From positions 531,501 through 595,500 of the forward strand of contig JAPFQT010000039.1 of the NCBI GenBank assembly GCA_027627225.1: a stretch of DNA of 64,000 nt, read 5' to 3'. The number at the start of each line of letters is the position of its first letter. Positions within the stretch are counted from its first letter, which is position 1. The position numbers and the translations under genes were made by a program. The DNA is from Congeria kusceri (Eukaryota; Mollusca; Bivalvia; Myida; Dreissenidae). Under the pieces are notes generated by a model that worked only from the letters and a program-made list of their open reading frames with translations, did not search any database and had not been told where the DNA came from. This document shows positions 12,061 to 25,328 of this stretch, piece by piece.

Positions 12061-12850
12061 GATGATCTAAAATGTATGCTGTAAAGTTTCATCAAGCTTG
12101 ATCAAGAACTTTAGAAAATATGCCAGGAATACAAAACTTTAAAGCAAATTGTATTTTTAGCTCTTGTGGCCATTTTGTGCAGTGAGGCAGAACCATTTGA
12201 ATAACTTTTGATACAGGACAACTAAACGAACACTGGTGTGAAATTAATTGAAAATCTAGCAATAGGTCTAGAAGAATTCGCGTTTAGACATAATTATATT
12301 TTTAGCTCTTGCGGCCATCTTGTGCAGTGGAGTGGAACCTTTTTCACAAGTTTGGTAGAGGACCATCCAACGAACATTTCTATACAGTTTCATCAAGACT
12401 GACTTAGAACTTTTGAAAATATGACAGGAAAACAAAACTTCAACGAAAATTCTATTTTTAGCTCTAGTGGCCATTTTGTGCAGTGAGGCGGAACCAATTG
12501 AATAAGTTTGGTAGAGTGTAAAGTTTCATCAAGATTAATCAAGAACTTTAGAAAATATGACAGGAATACAAAACTTTAAAGCAAATTCTATTTTTAGCTA
12601 TAGTGGCCATTTTGTGCTGTGAGGCGGAACCATTTGAATAAGTTTGGTAGAGGAACACTTAATGAACATTTGTGTAAAATAATTTGAAAATCTATCCATA
12701 GGTTTAGAAGAGAATGGCGTTGAGACATAAGTGCAACCATTTTACAGGTTTGGTAGAGAACATTCAAGGAACATTTCTACAAAGTTTCATGAAGATTGAC
12801 AAAGATTTTTTTAAAATATGACAGGAATACAAAACTTTAACCGACCGGTT
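12061..12850. repeat. Imperfect tandem array of about 145-bp units
   Basis: About four to five copies of a unit contain TATTTTTAGCTCTAGTGGCC, GTGCAGTGAGGCGGAACC, AAGTTTGGTAGAGGA, AAAGTTTCATCAAG and AAAATATGACAGGAA. Copies start near 12150, 12300, 12450 and 12590. No terminal hairpin was seen. No coding signal. Confidence 0.7.
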
Positions 12851-14150
12851 TTTCGCTAATCCATAAGCCTAGATTTTTTGTTGAAAAATCTGGCTAAAAA
12901 TTATAGTTTTGTCAATCGAGTTTTGTCAATTGTTCGAAGAAACATGGCCCATCACATTAAACAATGATTCAATATTAATCATTTGCAATTCTACCATGAT
13001 ACTGACTAATTTTTCTATAGACAAAGAACAAAATTATAGTTGTAAAACTACCTAATAAACAAGGCAAAAAGTAATGATCGCATTTTCGTTGTTTATCGAC
13101 CAATAAACGACTCTTTGTTGTTCTGATGCCTGGCTATTAAGTCACTCGGAACAACGACCTCATGGTTTAATTCCTATGCATCAGAACTCCAAATTATGTT
13201 TATTGGCCCATAACCAACAATAAATTGAAACATATTTCTTAAATAAAATAAATTACACTTTGAAGCAATCCCGTTAGCCTTTAATAGTCCAAGTGCAGAC
13301 AAAAGCTTATTACATCTTAACTAACTTCTAGAACATTCCTGAAAATCATTCTATGTTTGGAGATGGGCTCTGCTTTGTTATGGTCTACAAACTTCACATT
13401 TTGGAGCAATGTCTGTAATATCTCTGTTCTCTGTATATTTTTAAAACAAAATATTCGAAAAATAATTCTTAAGCGTTAATCCAACAATCAGAACGTAGAT
13501 TAAGACATAGTCATATCCCATTTCCTTGGTTTTCATGAAGATATGACAATAACAAATATGTGATCCGTACGGATACCTCCATCTACGCAGCCTTTCTACA
13601 TGGCGCCACTTTGTCTGAATGCATACATATCATTTTGCAAAAGATAAATTGTCCTTTTATAATGTACTTTCTGCTAATATATTATCATATTCTAAGTTGA
13701 GCTATAACAAAATAGTTTCAGTCCTGACAAATAATCAACAAAGGGTAGTATTCAAAACTTTCGTGCAATTATGAGTTATGGTTCTTGTATGCTTTACTTA
13801 CATTTGCGATCGTAAATCATTCTGTGCATAATAAACAGAAAGCCTATCATTTTTAGACTGTTGGCGGAAGCCATCAATCTTTTGAGAGGGTAATTTACGA
13901 AACTGGCATAGTGGAAAACTACTATTCTTTGCAGGCTACAAGTCAGTATATCAAAACCTGAAAAGATGCTTCTTCAAAACAGCAAAAATTCAAGGATGTT
14001 TTGTTAGCTTTTTATTATTTAAGATAATGTATTTCAGATGTATTTTAATGTGTATATAATGTGGTTTATTACAATTACAGTGTCTAGACAAGATTCTGTG
14101 TTTGATAAACACATGTGCCCCCGATTGGTGCTGGGTAGCCCATTTCTTAA
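12851..14150. other. Mostly unrecognised; holds second copy of the 5.8-kb segment
   Basis: About 13005-13245 matches about 5825-6095 with many substitutions and indels. Inside it TGTTCTGATGC (about 13118) and GCATCAGAAC (about 13188) make a short inverted repeat. No gene is seen in the rest. Confidence 0.5.
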
Positions 14151-14710
14151 TCCAGATTAGGTCAAGGTCAAATTGCAGTTGGGTGATATCGGTAAATGGG
14201 GAATGGTCATAAGTAAAAACTGTGTAAATATCCAAGTGTTGTAGTAAGCGGTGTTGGTGCTAGACGAAACAGTAAAATCTAGTTAACCAAGAAATGACAC
14301 TTTCAAATTATTCTAAGTGCAAATTAGGTCAAGGTCAAAGTGAGGTTGGATGATAAGGGTGGATTGGGAATGGTCATAAGTAACAACTGTGTAAATATCT
14401 AAGTGTAGTAGTAAGCGGTGTTGCTGCTAAACGAAACGGTAAAATCTAGTTAACCAAGAAATGGCACTTTTGAATCATCATAATTCCAAATTAGGTCAAG
14501 GTCAAGGTCAAAGTAAGGGTGGGTGATATGGGTGGATAGGGAATGGTCATTAGCAACAACTGTGTAAGTATCAAAGTGTTGTAGTAAGCGGTGTTGGTGC
14601 TAGACGAAACGGTAAAATCTACTTAACCTTGTCACGGACGGAAGGATGGAAGGAAGGAGGGACAGGATGATCACTATATGCCTCCTTCATCAAGTTCCCG
14701 GGGGCATAAA
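14151..14710 (+). repeat. Array of about 165-bp units ending in the GGGGGCATAA module
   Basis: Three units (starts near 14158, 14326 and 14491) each contain AGGTCAAGGTCAA, GGGAATGGTCATAAG, AACTGTGTAAATATC and GTAGTAAGCGGTGTTG. They are followed by GACGGAAGGATGG-type sequence, ACTATATGCCTCC and CCCGGGGGCATAAAA, the same end arrangement as in other composite elements here. The unit at 14493-14510 carries three consecutive AGGTCA half-sites. Confidence 0.7.
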
Positions 14711-15240
14711 AAAGTAAATTCATTAGAAACCCTCCACTAACCTCGGCATAAAAATGTAATTCATAAAAAATGTCCATTAAATTAAGGCGCTTCATCGGTT
14801 ACTTTTCACTCGTTGTGAAAGTGTTATTTCTAGTTACTGATTCTTATTCTGAATATTTTGACAACAAATTACTGTAATGTGTTAATTTTAAACTGCAGTA
14901 TGGAAAAGCACGAGCACGCATCGTATGACCTACTTTTGATTCAGTAGGCTACGCATCATTTACAATCGATGCTCCTAACTATCGCGCTTTATCCATTATT
15001 CTGCATGGCTCGTTGATGATTGATTTGCTTACTGGCATTTATATAATTCCGTTTGCATTCGATATACATGTCGTGTATACTATTAAATAGGAAGCCATAT
15101 TATTAAGTTTAAGGTAGGAAAATAAAATTCATTCAAACAAATGTTTCCTTTTTTAGCAAAAATGCACTCATAATTCACATGATTTCTTCCAAATAAAACT
15201 AAAAAATCCCGCATGCATTACAATATTATGCTCTCAACAA
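14711..15240. other. No feature recognised
   Basis: AT-rich sequence between two repeat arrays. No coding or repeat signal was identified. Confidence 0.5.
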
Positions 15241-16362
15241 TTATTTGACCTTTTACCTTAATTAGTGACCTTGAAGTTTCAGCTACAGACCTGGTTCTTA
15301 AATGCCACATGTCGTCTCATAATGCTTATCACTTCTGCCAAGAAATTTGAAAATGCTTCCATGCCAGGCAAAATTATATTTCGGTCAAAGTCAATGACTT
15401 AAACGCTTATATCCGACCTTCAAGTGTGACCTTGACCTTGGACCAAAGGTTGTTGCACGACACATGCTGTCTCATAATGCTTATCACTTCTGTCAAGTAA
15501 TTTGAACATTCTTTCATGCCATACAAAATTATGCTCCGACAAAGTCCATGGTATTAATTCTTATATTTGACCTTTGACCTTTAAGCGTGACCATGACCTC
15601 GGGCCTAGTTGTTACACAGGACACACCATCTTATAATGGGTATCACCATCACCATCTGCAAAGTTATTGAAAAATCCTTCAATGCTGGACAGTAATTGCC
15701 TGGACAAGAATCTTAACATATATACATTAACTTGATATTTGATCTTTAAGTGTGACCTTGACCTTGGGATAAAGCATATGATTGTTGCACGCCACACTCC
15801 GCTGCATGATGCTTATCGCTTGAACCAAGTTATTTGAAAATTCTTCACTGCTGGATAATATTATGCTCCCATCAGGACTTAAATTTTTATATTTGACCTT
15901 GGAACTTTAAGTGTGACCTTGACTTTGGACCAAGGGACCTGGTTTTTGCGCGCGACACACCATCTTAATGCTTAGCCCTTCTGCCAAGTTATTTGAAAAT
16001 GCTTCTCTGCTGGGCAAAATTATGCTCCGGACTGTATCTACAGCTTAAATTCTTATATTTGAAATTTGACCTTTAAGTGTAACCTTGACCTTGAACCTAG
16101 AGAATTGGTTCTTGCCCACGACACACCGTTGCACGATGCTTAACACTTGTGCTAAGTTATTTGAAATTCCTTCCATGCTGAACAAAATTATGCTCCGGAC
16201 AGGGTCTATGGCTTAAATTCTCATATTTGACCTTTGACCTTTAAGTGTGACTTTGAAGTTGGACATAGGAACCAGGTCCTTGTGAGTGACATGCCGTCTC
16301 ATTATGCTTAAGATTTCTGAAAATCATCCAATGCTGGACAAAGTTATTGACCAGACAAAAAT
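15241..16362. repeat. Array of about 160-bp units rich in GACCTTGACC motifs
   Basis: About seven diverged units contain TGCTTATCACTTCTGCCAAG, TTATTTGAAAATGCTTCC, CAAAATTATGCTCCGGAC, TTGACCTTTAAGTGTGACC and GACACACCGTCTCATAATG. The last unit breaks off at ATTGACCAGACAAAAATCC, where the 60-bp minisatellite starts. Related single units occur at 27235-27470. Confidence 0.75.
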
Positions 16363-18305
16363 CCGAACATACGAACATACATACACACTTACATACGTAC
16401 GTACCCATGGACAGGGTGAACACTATAAGCCCGAACATACATACACACTTACATACGTACATACCCATGGACAGGGTGAACACTATAAGCCCGAACATAC
16501 ATACCCACTTACATACGTACATACCCATGGACAGGGTGAACTCTTTAAGCCCCAACATACATACACACTTACATACGTACGTACCCATGGACAGGTGAAC
16601 ACTATAAGCCCAAACATACATACCCACTTACATATGTACGTACCCATGGACAGGGTGAACACTATAAGCCCCAACATACATACACTCCTTCATACATACG
16701 TACCCATGGACAGGGTGAACACTATAAGCCCCAACATACATACACACTTACATACGTACATACCCATGGACAGGGTGAACACTATAAGCCTGAACATACA
16801 TACACACTTACATACGTATGTACCCATGGACAGGGTGAACACTATAAGCCCGAACATACATACACACTTACATACGTATGTGCCCATGGACAGGGTGAAC
16901 ACTATAAGCCCGAACATACATACACACTTACATACGTACGTACCCATGGACAGGGTGAACACTTTAAGCCCCAACATACATACACACTTACATACGTACG
17001 TACCCATGGACAGGTGAACACTTTAAGCCCAAACATACATACCCACTTACATATGTACGTACCCATGGACAGGGTGAACACTATAAGCCCCAACATACAT
17101 ACCCACTTACATACGTACGTACCCATGGACAGGGTGAACACTATAAGCCCCAACATACATACCCACTTACATACGTACGTACCCATGGACAGGGTGAACA
17201 CTATAAGCCCCAACATACATACCCACTTACATACGTACGTACCCATGGACAGGGTGAACACTATAAGCCCCAACATACATACCCACTTACATACGTACGT
17301 ACCCATGGACAGGGTGAACACTATAAGCCCCAACATACATACCCACTTACATACGTACGTACCCATGGACAGGGTGAACACTATAAGCCCCAACATACAT
17401 ACCCACTTACATACGTACGTACCCATGGACAGGGTGAACACTATAAGCCCCAACATACATACACTCCTTCATACATACGTACCCATGGACAGGGTGAACA
17501 CTATAAGCCCCAACATACATACACACTTACATATGTACATACCCATAGACAGGGTGAACACTATAAGCCCCAACATACATACACACTTACATATGTACGT
17601 ACCCATGGACAGGGTGAACACTATAAGCCCCAACATACATACACACTTACATACGTACGTTCCCATGGACAGGGTGAACACTATAAGCCTGAACATACAT
17701 ACACACTTACATACGTATGTACCCATGGACAGGGTGAACACTAAAAGCCCGAACATACATACACACATACGTACATACCCATGGACAGGGTGAACACTAT
17801 AAGCCTGAACATACATACACACTTACATAAGTACGTACCCATGGACAGGGTGAACACTATAAGCCTGAACATACATACACACTTACATACGTATGTACCC
17901 ATGGACAGGGTGAACACTATAAGCCCCAACATACGAACATACATACACACTTACATACGTACGTACCCATAGACAGGGTGAACACTATAAGCCCCAACAT
18001 ACATACACACTTACATACGTACGTACCCATGGACAGGGTGAACACTATAAGCCCGAACATACATACATATTTACATACGTACGTTCCCATGGACAGGGTG
18101 AACACTATAAGCCCGAACATACATACACACTTACATACGTACATACCCATGGACAGGGTGAACACTATAAGCCTGAACATACATACACACATACGTATGT
18201 ACCCATAGACAGGGTGAACACTATAAGCCCGAACATACATACACACTTACATACGTACGTACCCATGGACAGGGTGAACACTATAAGCCCGAACATACAT
18301 ACACA
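16363..18305. repeat. 60-bp minisatellite, about 32 copies
   Basis: The unit contains AACATACATACACACTTACA, TACGTACGTACCCATGGACA and GGGTGAACACTATAAGCCC. Because 60 is a multiple of three and the unit lacks stops in several frames, long open frames appear on both strands (for example 17014-17793 plus and 16902-17456 minus, encoding 20-residue repeats). Units of 59 bp (near 16593 and 17012) and shortened units lacking CTTACATA (near 17761 and 18185) break these frames, so I do not call them genes. A block of near-identical units occupies about 17041-17460. Confidence 0.95.
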
Positions 18306-19129
18306 TTCTAACAAGGCATAAGCTCTCTTTATGAGTAATAATACATCCATCATCTTGGCACATAGTACCAAATCATAGCTGCCAAGAAATGTCTTAGAAT
18401 AATAGCAACAGATACACTGGTTTAGCTTAACAACTTGACTATGAAATGAGCTGGATATACAGAGGCCAAGATACTGAATTTGATTGATTCGTAGTCCTTT
18501 TTACATCATCAAAGTACATAATATCATTTATGACAGATGTTCTTCCTTGCAATAAAGAAAGACCTGATACAACAGTACACTCCCTAAATTACTGAATTTG
18601 CCCACAAAAAAAGCATGGAAAACATACTTTTATGAACACCCAAAACATGAAAAATTCTATTGCTAAATTGAAGAAACTTCGACTAAATTATATTTTATTT
18701 GCTTCAAGTGGAGGACAACACTGCTACTTGATATGAAAATTACAAAAATAAAATGTTATAAACATATCCTCGACCTACACTCTAGACCTTAGGCTAATTA
18801 TAAACATATCCTCGACCTACACTCTAGACCTTAGGCTAATTATAAACATATCCTCAACCTACACTCTAGAACTTAGGCTAATTATAAACATATTTTCTCA
18901 TAGTGGAAGATACTGTTGTATTTGTCATATATGTCTAATACATTCTAATTTTCATTCATGCCAGCAATTATTTTCTTACACTGCTACATTGTTAAAATGG
19001 CCAGACAAATTCAGTTAACAATTATCTTAATTAACGTCGATTATTTTGGATATGGAGCTGTACGATTGGTTTATTCAAGGTATAGATATTAATAATAATT
19101 GAATTCATCTCAAATTAATTTTGGGGTCC
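18306..19129. other. Unrecognised sequence around a 42-bp tandem repeat
   Basis: The stretch directly follows the 60-bp minisatellite. Apart from the 42-bp repeat at 18758-18893 (listed separately), I see no gene or repeat. Confidence 0.5.
18758..18893. repeat. 42-bp tandem repeat, just over three copies
   Basis: The unit starts ATAAACATATCCTCGACC and ends CTTAGGCTAATT. The first two copies look identical; the third has two substitutions and is followed by a partial fourth. Confidence 0.9.
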
Positions 19130-19335
19130 TAGAAGTTTTCTTATGGTGTCCAAAAATCTGGGTTACGAAAAGTCTCCTTACATAGGTCAGGACCGAAAAA
19201 TCTGGGGTCTGAGAAGTTACATAACCGATCATCTTGGCCCTCTGTTATGTTAAAGGTAAAAATGATATCTCAATATTAATTTCAACACCTTTGTCTGTTT
19301 TAAAGACATTTCTTGTTTCTTATATATTACTTCCA
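19130..19335 (-). mobile_element. Copy of a dispersed element without minisatellite expansion
   Basis: Read on the minus strand, it matches 32350-33040 on the plus strand: AACAAGAAATGTCTTTAAA, TTGAAATTAATATTGAGAT, GGCCAAGATGATCGGTTA, ACTTCTCAGACCCCAGATTT, then ATAAGAAAACTTCT and TTAATTTGAGAT. Here the CCCAGATTTTT segment appears about twice in diverged form, whereas the other copy has it expanded. Confidence 0.75.
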
Positions 19336-22300
19336 CTAGAAAAATATATTGATATACCGTAATTTAATATGTATCTATATATTTACAGGAAATGCTGTCG
19401 ATATGCCCCCTTTAAAATCTTTGTGTGACAGAAATCAGCAATATGTTACTATGCTACAGTGACCAAGGGCACATAAGTACACTATAGTAGATTGAACCTA
19501 TTTATTTTAGGCCAGAGTTTTTTTATTTCTTGGTTCTCTGACATTTTTGGAAAAGTGTCCAGTTGGAGCGGGGAAAAAATATATAATAAAAAACAACAAC
19601 ACAGAATTTAGTAAATTAATGACTAGAATTTCACAAATGTAAACGGGCTTTGATATTAAAATCTTTATGCATTATTACTTACAAAAATCATATTACACAA
19701 CATTAACTTAATCACTGCATGATAACCATGACATTCACAAGGTCATTGTTATGATACCGGTCGTCTGGTCTATTCCATCGGCCTGTTTCTATATGTAATC
19801 TATGACATGAAACACATAATTTTGTAAATCGAAATTTTTTGCAGCTAACTATAACATGTGGTCTTTATGAATGATACTAATTATGGTGACAGCTGATTTA
19901 AAGGTTTCGCGAAGTCTCATATATGAACACGAATTCGGGCTAAATATGTTTAAAATGAAAGCTATAAATATGTTTAAAATGAAAGCTATGTATTTGGATT
20001 GATTTTTATATCGATCAGGATCTAAATAAAATTTAGAAATTTTTTAGAATAGTGAAAGATACTGTTGGATTTATCAACCAAATATTCAGAAATTAAGTGC
20101 ATTTTTAATTCGTACAATATCAACTTCTGAGACTTCTGATTGGGTTGGTTTAATCTAAAAAAAGTCTTTAAAATATAAATCTTAACATCATAAAGTTTAT
20201 ATAGATCTATATATTTTTATCCCCCCCACCATCAATCAGGTGGGGGCATATTGTGTTGGCCCTATCCGATACTGTTCTGTTCACGCTAGGCCACTACAAT
20301 AATCATAGGTTAGCTATGTGACGTAATGGAATCGTCAAAATTTTGGAAAATAACTTCCGACGTAGTTCAGAAAGAATCTTCAATCTTGAAAATACAAACT
20401 CAATTCAATGTGTTAGACATCATGAAAAAAATGTTTTCGATGGAAGTGTAAGCAAGAATCTCAAGAAGAAAAATATGGAGTATAATGCCTACTGTACGGT
20501 ATGAACAAATGTGTCCTCTTTTAAATACGTTCTATTTCTAGCAACATCGTGAAAAAATGGAATGTGGCAGTGCTGGTAAATACCGTATTTTGGGCTAGGA
20601 AAATCACATCATTGGAAAGAGTGTCAAACTAGTATAGTGTGTTATGATTATTTTCAAATCGAACATCAGTTGATCTAATACATGTTGTATTATTGAAATA
20701 TCAAATCAGGTAAGATTTTTTATCTGCTATTAGATCTAATGCATGTAGAAAGTATTTACCTTCAAATATAAGCCGATAATGCTAGCAATGTTCTTAATTG
20801 TTTTATTTAGTAGTAACAACAAAAACTGAACGACACGGTTGAATGCGTGTTAACAGTCGTGTTCTGTTGGATGACTGGTGTTCAGTGCATTAACAACAGA
20901 CAGTAAACTGCAAGTGCAGCGACATCATTGAGGCACGAATGACAAGTTGCTTACTAATCAATTAAGAATTTCACTTAAAAGCCAATTTCCCTGTGATACC
21001 GCCGATGCAGGCAAAAGTAACACCTATACGTCGCCTTTTCAGGCAAAAATAATGAAAACCAAACAATTAACTAGGAAGGATTGTCAAAGTTCTCGATATG
21101 TGACAAACTGTGTTAAAAATCGGCTACGGAGCAACGAATAACAAACTTATGTTGTCAGATCATACGCAAAAATACGAGTATCTTTCATAATATTTTATTA
21201 AAAAAACATGTTCTTCTGTCTGCCCGTTAGTTCATTTTGATGAGCAAAAGCACAGTGTAAAGCACATTTGCAGACAATTGATGAGCATGATTGTGTACGT
21301 GTAAGTTACATTCATTTCAAAACATTCATTTCAAAAAGAGAAACTTCGGTAAATGATTAATGCAAATAATTTTCAATGTGTGTGCGTTGAAATGTAGTCA
21401 GCTACTGATTTTACAAGTTGAACGATATTCAAGACATAAATAACATTGAATGTCAAATACGTATTTAGTGGTCAGGCACATCAAACAGGGACAATTTTCT
21501 GCCAAAACAGGTGCATGACATACAGATGAACCAGCATGTCTTTCGAACATAATTTGTCAAAACAAGTGCATTTGATGATGGCGATGATAATGATGATGAT
21601 GATGATGATGATGATATGCAAAGATTTATTATATATCTTTGATACGGATCTGTAGCTGATCACTGCAGACCCATAGACATCATGGGGTTATAACTGCACA
21701 ATCAAAAGTTTACGCCCCCCTAACACTAAATCCTGGATCGCCCCTGCGCCCGAACCATTTATTCATATAGATAGTAGTGTAAATATACACAGATTTACTG
21801 TACCAGTGAGTTGTCATTTCTTTGATGTGTTTGACCTTTTTCGGGAAAAAGATTAATCAAGAGCATGGTCAAGTTTCAATGCTCAATAATGCTCTATATC
21901 TATCCAATGTAGACTACGACGCTTACTGATGTTAAGCACGTATTGCACGTGATAAACATACAGAAAGCGTTGTTCCGTCCCGCATATAATGGACGTTTCC
22001 ACAAATGTCTATCATAATCAAATTATTGTTCAATTTTATCCAATCTTTTCAATTGGATATCACGTTTAGCAATTAAACTATTTCATACAGGAGAGCATGT
22101 GGTATTGTTTGTGATATTCAAATAAAGTTGTGTTTATGTTTGTGATATTAATGAATGGAAATTATTCCTCTACAATATTTGTGACGGAATTTGAACTATT
22201 CGTGGATAGGTATATATGCGGATCATGTTACTCTAATACCACGAATGTGGTAATGAAACTTACTGACAAGCTTTCATGAAGTGTAGCATCATTGCAGCAT

Positions 22301-23560
22301 ATTTTCTTCGATTGTTTATTCCCTGAGTGAATAGGCATATCGTTCTTAAATGGAAAATGTAGATTTTCTGCATATCATAAAAATATTTAATTTTCACACG
22401 AACAACTATTCACGTTTTTCACCATCATTCAATTTAGATTATTTTTCTTAAAGTAAGGATATATCAGTTCTCTGCGCTACTAAATTTAATACATATAAAA
22501 TAGTTTCTTTTTGAAATGAATAAGTACAGATTTATTAAACTGATAGTAAATATATATTAATATATACTAAACTGTGGTATTATCTTTGCTTCTTCGTATT
22601 GAATACAGTGTAGATGTAAATTATAAAATACGAAGGTCCGGTCATGTCCATTACCGCGCAATAGGATTTGAGAAGAACAATGTCTACTTTAAAAATGAAT
22701 ACCGGACTAATTCAGTTTGAAACACTTAATTGATAAACTAGATTAACAGTTTAATCTAACTATAAAAATCATACTATCAAAAATAAGACGTTTTTATCGC
22801 AAAGCCGACCATCTTCGAAGTCTGATACTGCGACATGTGTTGTTGTTTTCTTGAATCTGATGTATGCATGTTAAAATTTCCGTATGTAAGAGTTCAACTA
22901 ACATTTTATTCAATATTATATCCTTGCCTGCTTTAGAATGATCCGAATTGTAAAAAATAACAACACATTTTTTTTTTCTAAAATGCGGGATTGTCGGAAA
23001 ACGCTGAACTTTCAGTGTAATATTTCCAATCATTGAATTTGCAACATGCAACAACACAAAATCATTGTTTTTACATTCGATACATTTTTGTAATCTGTAT
23101 CTCTAAACATTTGTTGAATTTGTTGGACGTGTGTTTGTAATTAGTCGAGTAGTAAGCATCAACGGCACGCCAAAAAATACACTACGACGTCATCTCCAGA
23201 AGTAACGTCAAATTAAGCCACAACGCTTATACAGTAGTCATGTTTGACGTTGTAGCGTAAACATATGTATGGTTGTAAGATTTTAAAAATATTACACCCT
23301 TAAAATTGAACAAATGGCCTATTCAGTGATACAAATTTTCGTTAATTTTCAAATTGAGGCCTAAATTGACCCTTAACGCACCTACTCCTTATGCACATTC
23401 AATGCAAGAGAAGAGTAAAATACACAAATAGCCAACACAATTTAGACCGATGGAGGTAATAACAATCCAGTACAATACACTTTACTCTTATATTATTAAT
23501 GAACTTTACTTTCACATTTAATACCTATAAATATTTATAAATTAAGACTTTATGTTTTGT
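19336..23560. other. Long AT-rich stretch with no recognised gene
   Basis: Open frames are short and show no protein features. Visible items are a C/G hairpin at about 20221-20250 (CCCCCCCACC...GGTGGGGGCATA), a GAT microsatellite at about 21570-21616, and a short segment near 20990-21050 resembling 3480-3550 (CCAATTTCCCTGTGA..., GTCGCCTTTTCAGGC), probably a repeat fragment. Confidence 0.5.
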
Positions 23561-23564
23561 TTAG

Positions 23565-23668
23565 ATCCAGAAAAAGATAGATATATTGCAGACATGTTTG
23601 CAGTTGATAGAACAAACATGGAGGGATTTTCTATTTACAAGCAAGCAGTGCATGAAGAAAAATTATGA
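23565..23668 (+). other. Possible terminal exon or exon remnant
   Basis: After an acceptor-like TTTTGTTTAG (ending 23564) there is an open frame of about 34 codons reading DPEKDRYIADMFAVDRTNME and on to a TGA at 23666. The residue mix looks protein-like, but I recognise no family and see no partner exon nearby. It could be a lone exon, a pseudo-exon or chance. Confidence 0.25.
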
Positions 23669-24528
23669 ATGGACATGGAAGAATTCTCTAATATGCACAA
23701 ATACACGAGAGCAAATTCTTGCTATTGCTTTATATTTTTACCAATTAAAACTTTGACAGACTGTGCAGGACCACAACTATTTCACAGATCAAGTCAGACC
23801 AGAATTATGAGAATTACAGCCCAATCGTGATTGTACTAATAGTCACCGGACCGACGTGATGACTTATATAATCGCATTTTCCATATTTCTTAAAAATACG
23901 GAACATCTTTCTGTAATTTCAGTATTACTGCATAATTTTACTCATAATCATAACAAAGGATTACTGTGTATTAAAACATAATAACTATAATATCAGGTTG
24001 AATTTAAATATTAATTCAATAATTATTATTTTATAAACAACAGACATATTGGTTGTGTAAAATTTTGCCTAAATTACGCAACGACCTATCAGATAAGTTT
24101 GTAGCACAATGTGTCTCAACTTACGCGCTGCATTATGCGAAACAAAGGATGGTGGCTGTCACCCGTGTCAAAACATCCGCCTGTCAGTAATTTGTATAAT
24201 CACATCTTTTTCACACATATTTGTCATCGGACCATGATAATTGTTCGTATAATTGCATTTTGGGTATAAACGCGATTATATCATCTTTTTTCACATTGAA
24301 TAAAGATGGCAAAATGACGGGACTGCAGCAGTTGTTAGTAGTACACCATCTTTTCACAAAATCGCAATTTGCATATTCGTGGTTCTACTGTAAACGTATA
24401 CACAAATAATTATCAATTGTATCCACAATTAATTGTTGATATTTTAAAAACTGTAAACAATAAACCTCTGCAAAACAAGATGGTTACTACAGACTACAAC
24501 TGCTCTTTGGTAATATAATGCTAAAACA
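23669..24528. other. No feature recognised
   Basis: AT-rich sequence with short featureless open frames. Confidence 0.5.
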
Positions 24529-25090
24529 AGAGCTGTCTCAGGACAGTGCGCGACTATTCAACCACTTTGTCAGAGTAATTGCCCTTTATCACTACAAAAA
24601 AGGGGCTTAATTATGCTAAAATGCTCGTCACAGTTATGTGCCTTGGCCAGTGACCTTATATAATGACCTTGAAGACATGTGTAAAGTTTTAATTGAATAT
24701 CTGTAGCAGATATAGAGATATGCAGTTTTTGCATGCAAACTTTAATCTGAGAGTACAACAAGAGCTGTCTCAGGACAGAGCGCTCGACTATTCAACCGGT
24801 TTGTCAGAGTTATGGTCTTTATCACAACAAACCAGAAAAATAAGTTTCATTAAAAAATCTCAATGCGTTTTCAAGTAATTGAGCAGAAACAGTTTTCAAT
24901 TTTTATTAGTTTATATTTGAGCAGAAACAGTTTTTCAATTTTAAGTAACAGTTAACTTTACCTTGACCCACACACCCCATATGCAATCTAAGGCGAGGTC
25001 TCGATATAAAGTATCTATGTATGACGTATCATCAAAATATATCAATGCTTTCTCAAGTTTCTATTCTAAATAATGATGACCTTGACCGTT
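24529..25090 (+). mobile_element. Two truncated composite-element heads in tandem
   Basis: The GCTGTC-TCAG-GACAG head hairpin occurs at about 24532 and again at about 24768. Each is followed by CGACTATTCAACC and GTCAGAGT. The first carries a GGGGCTTAATTATGC unit and the second a CCATATGCAATC unit with GAGGTCTCGATATAA. No terminal G-run hairpin was seen, so they look truncated. Confidence 0.6.
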
Positions 25091-25206
25091 ATAGAAAAGA
25101 ATGAATAAAGTTGTCACTCTTTTTTCTTTGCAAAATTATATTTATTCGCCAAAAATGGAATGGTTATTGTTTTGATAAATAATTGGTTGTCATCTGTTCA
25201 AAGCAT

Positions 25207-25328
25207 AATTACTTCGTGTTGTCCGACAATTCACAAAGCGCATAACTGTGTTAATTACTTCGTGTTGTCCGACAATTCACAAAGCGCATAACTGTGTTAA
25301 TTACCTCGTGTTATCCGACAATTCACAA
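25207..25328. repeat. 46-bp tandem repeat, about 2.7 copies
   Basis: The unit AATTACTTCGTGTTGTCCGA followed by CAATTCACAAAGCGCATAAC and TGTGTT occurs twice in full and once partly. The first two copies are identical by eye. Confidence 0.9.

Noticed and set aside
16286..18371. Long open frames on both strands encoding 20-residue repeats
   Set aside because: They follow from a stop-free 60-bp unit whose length is divisible by three. Frame-breaking 59-bp and shortened units occur, both strands are equally open, and there is no start context or splice structure.
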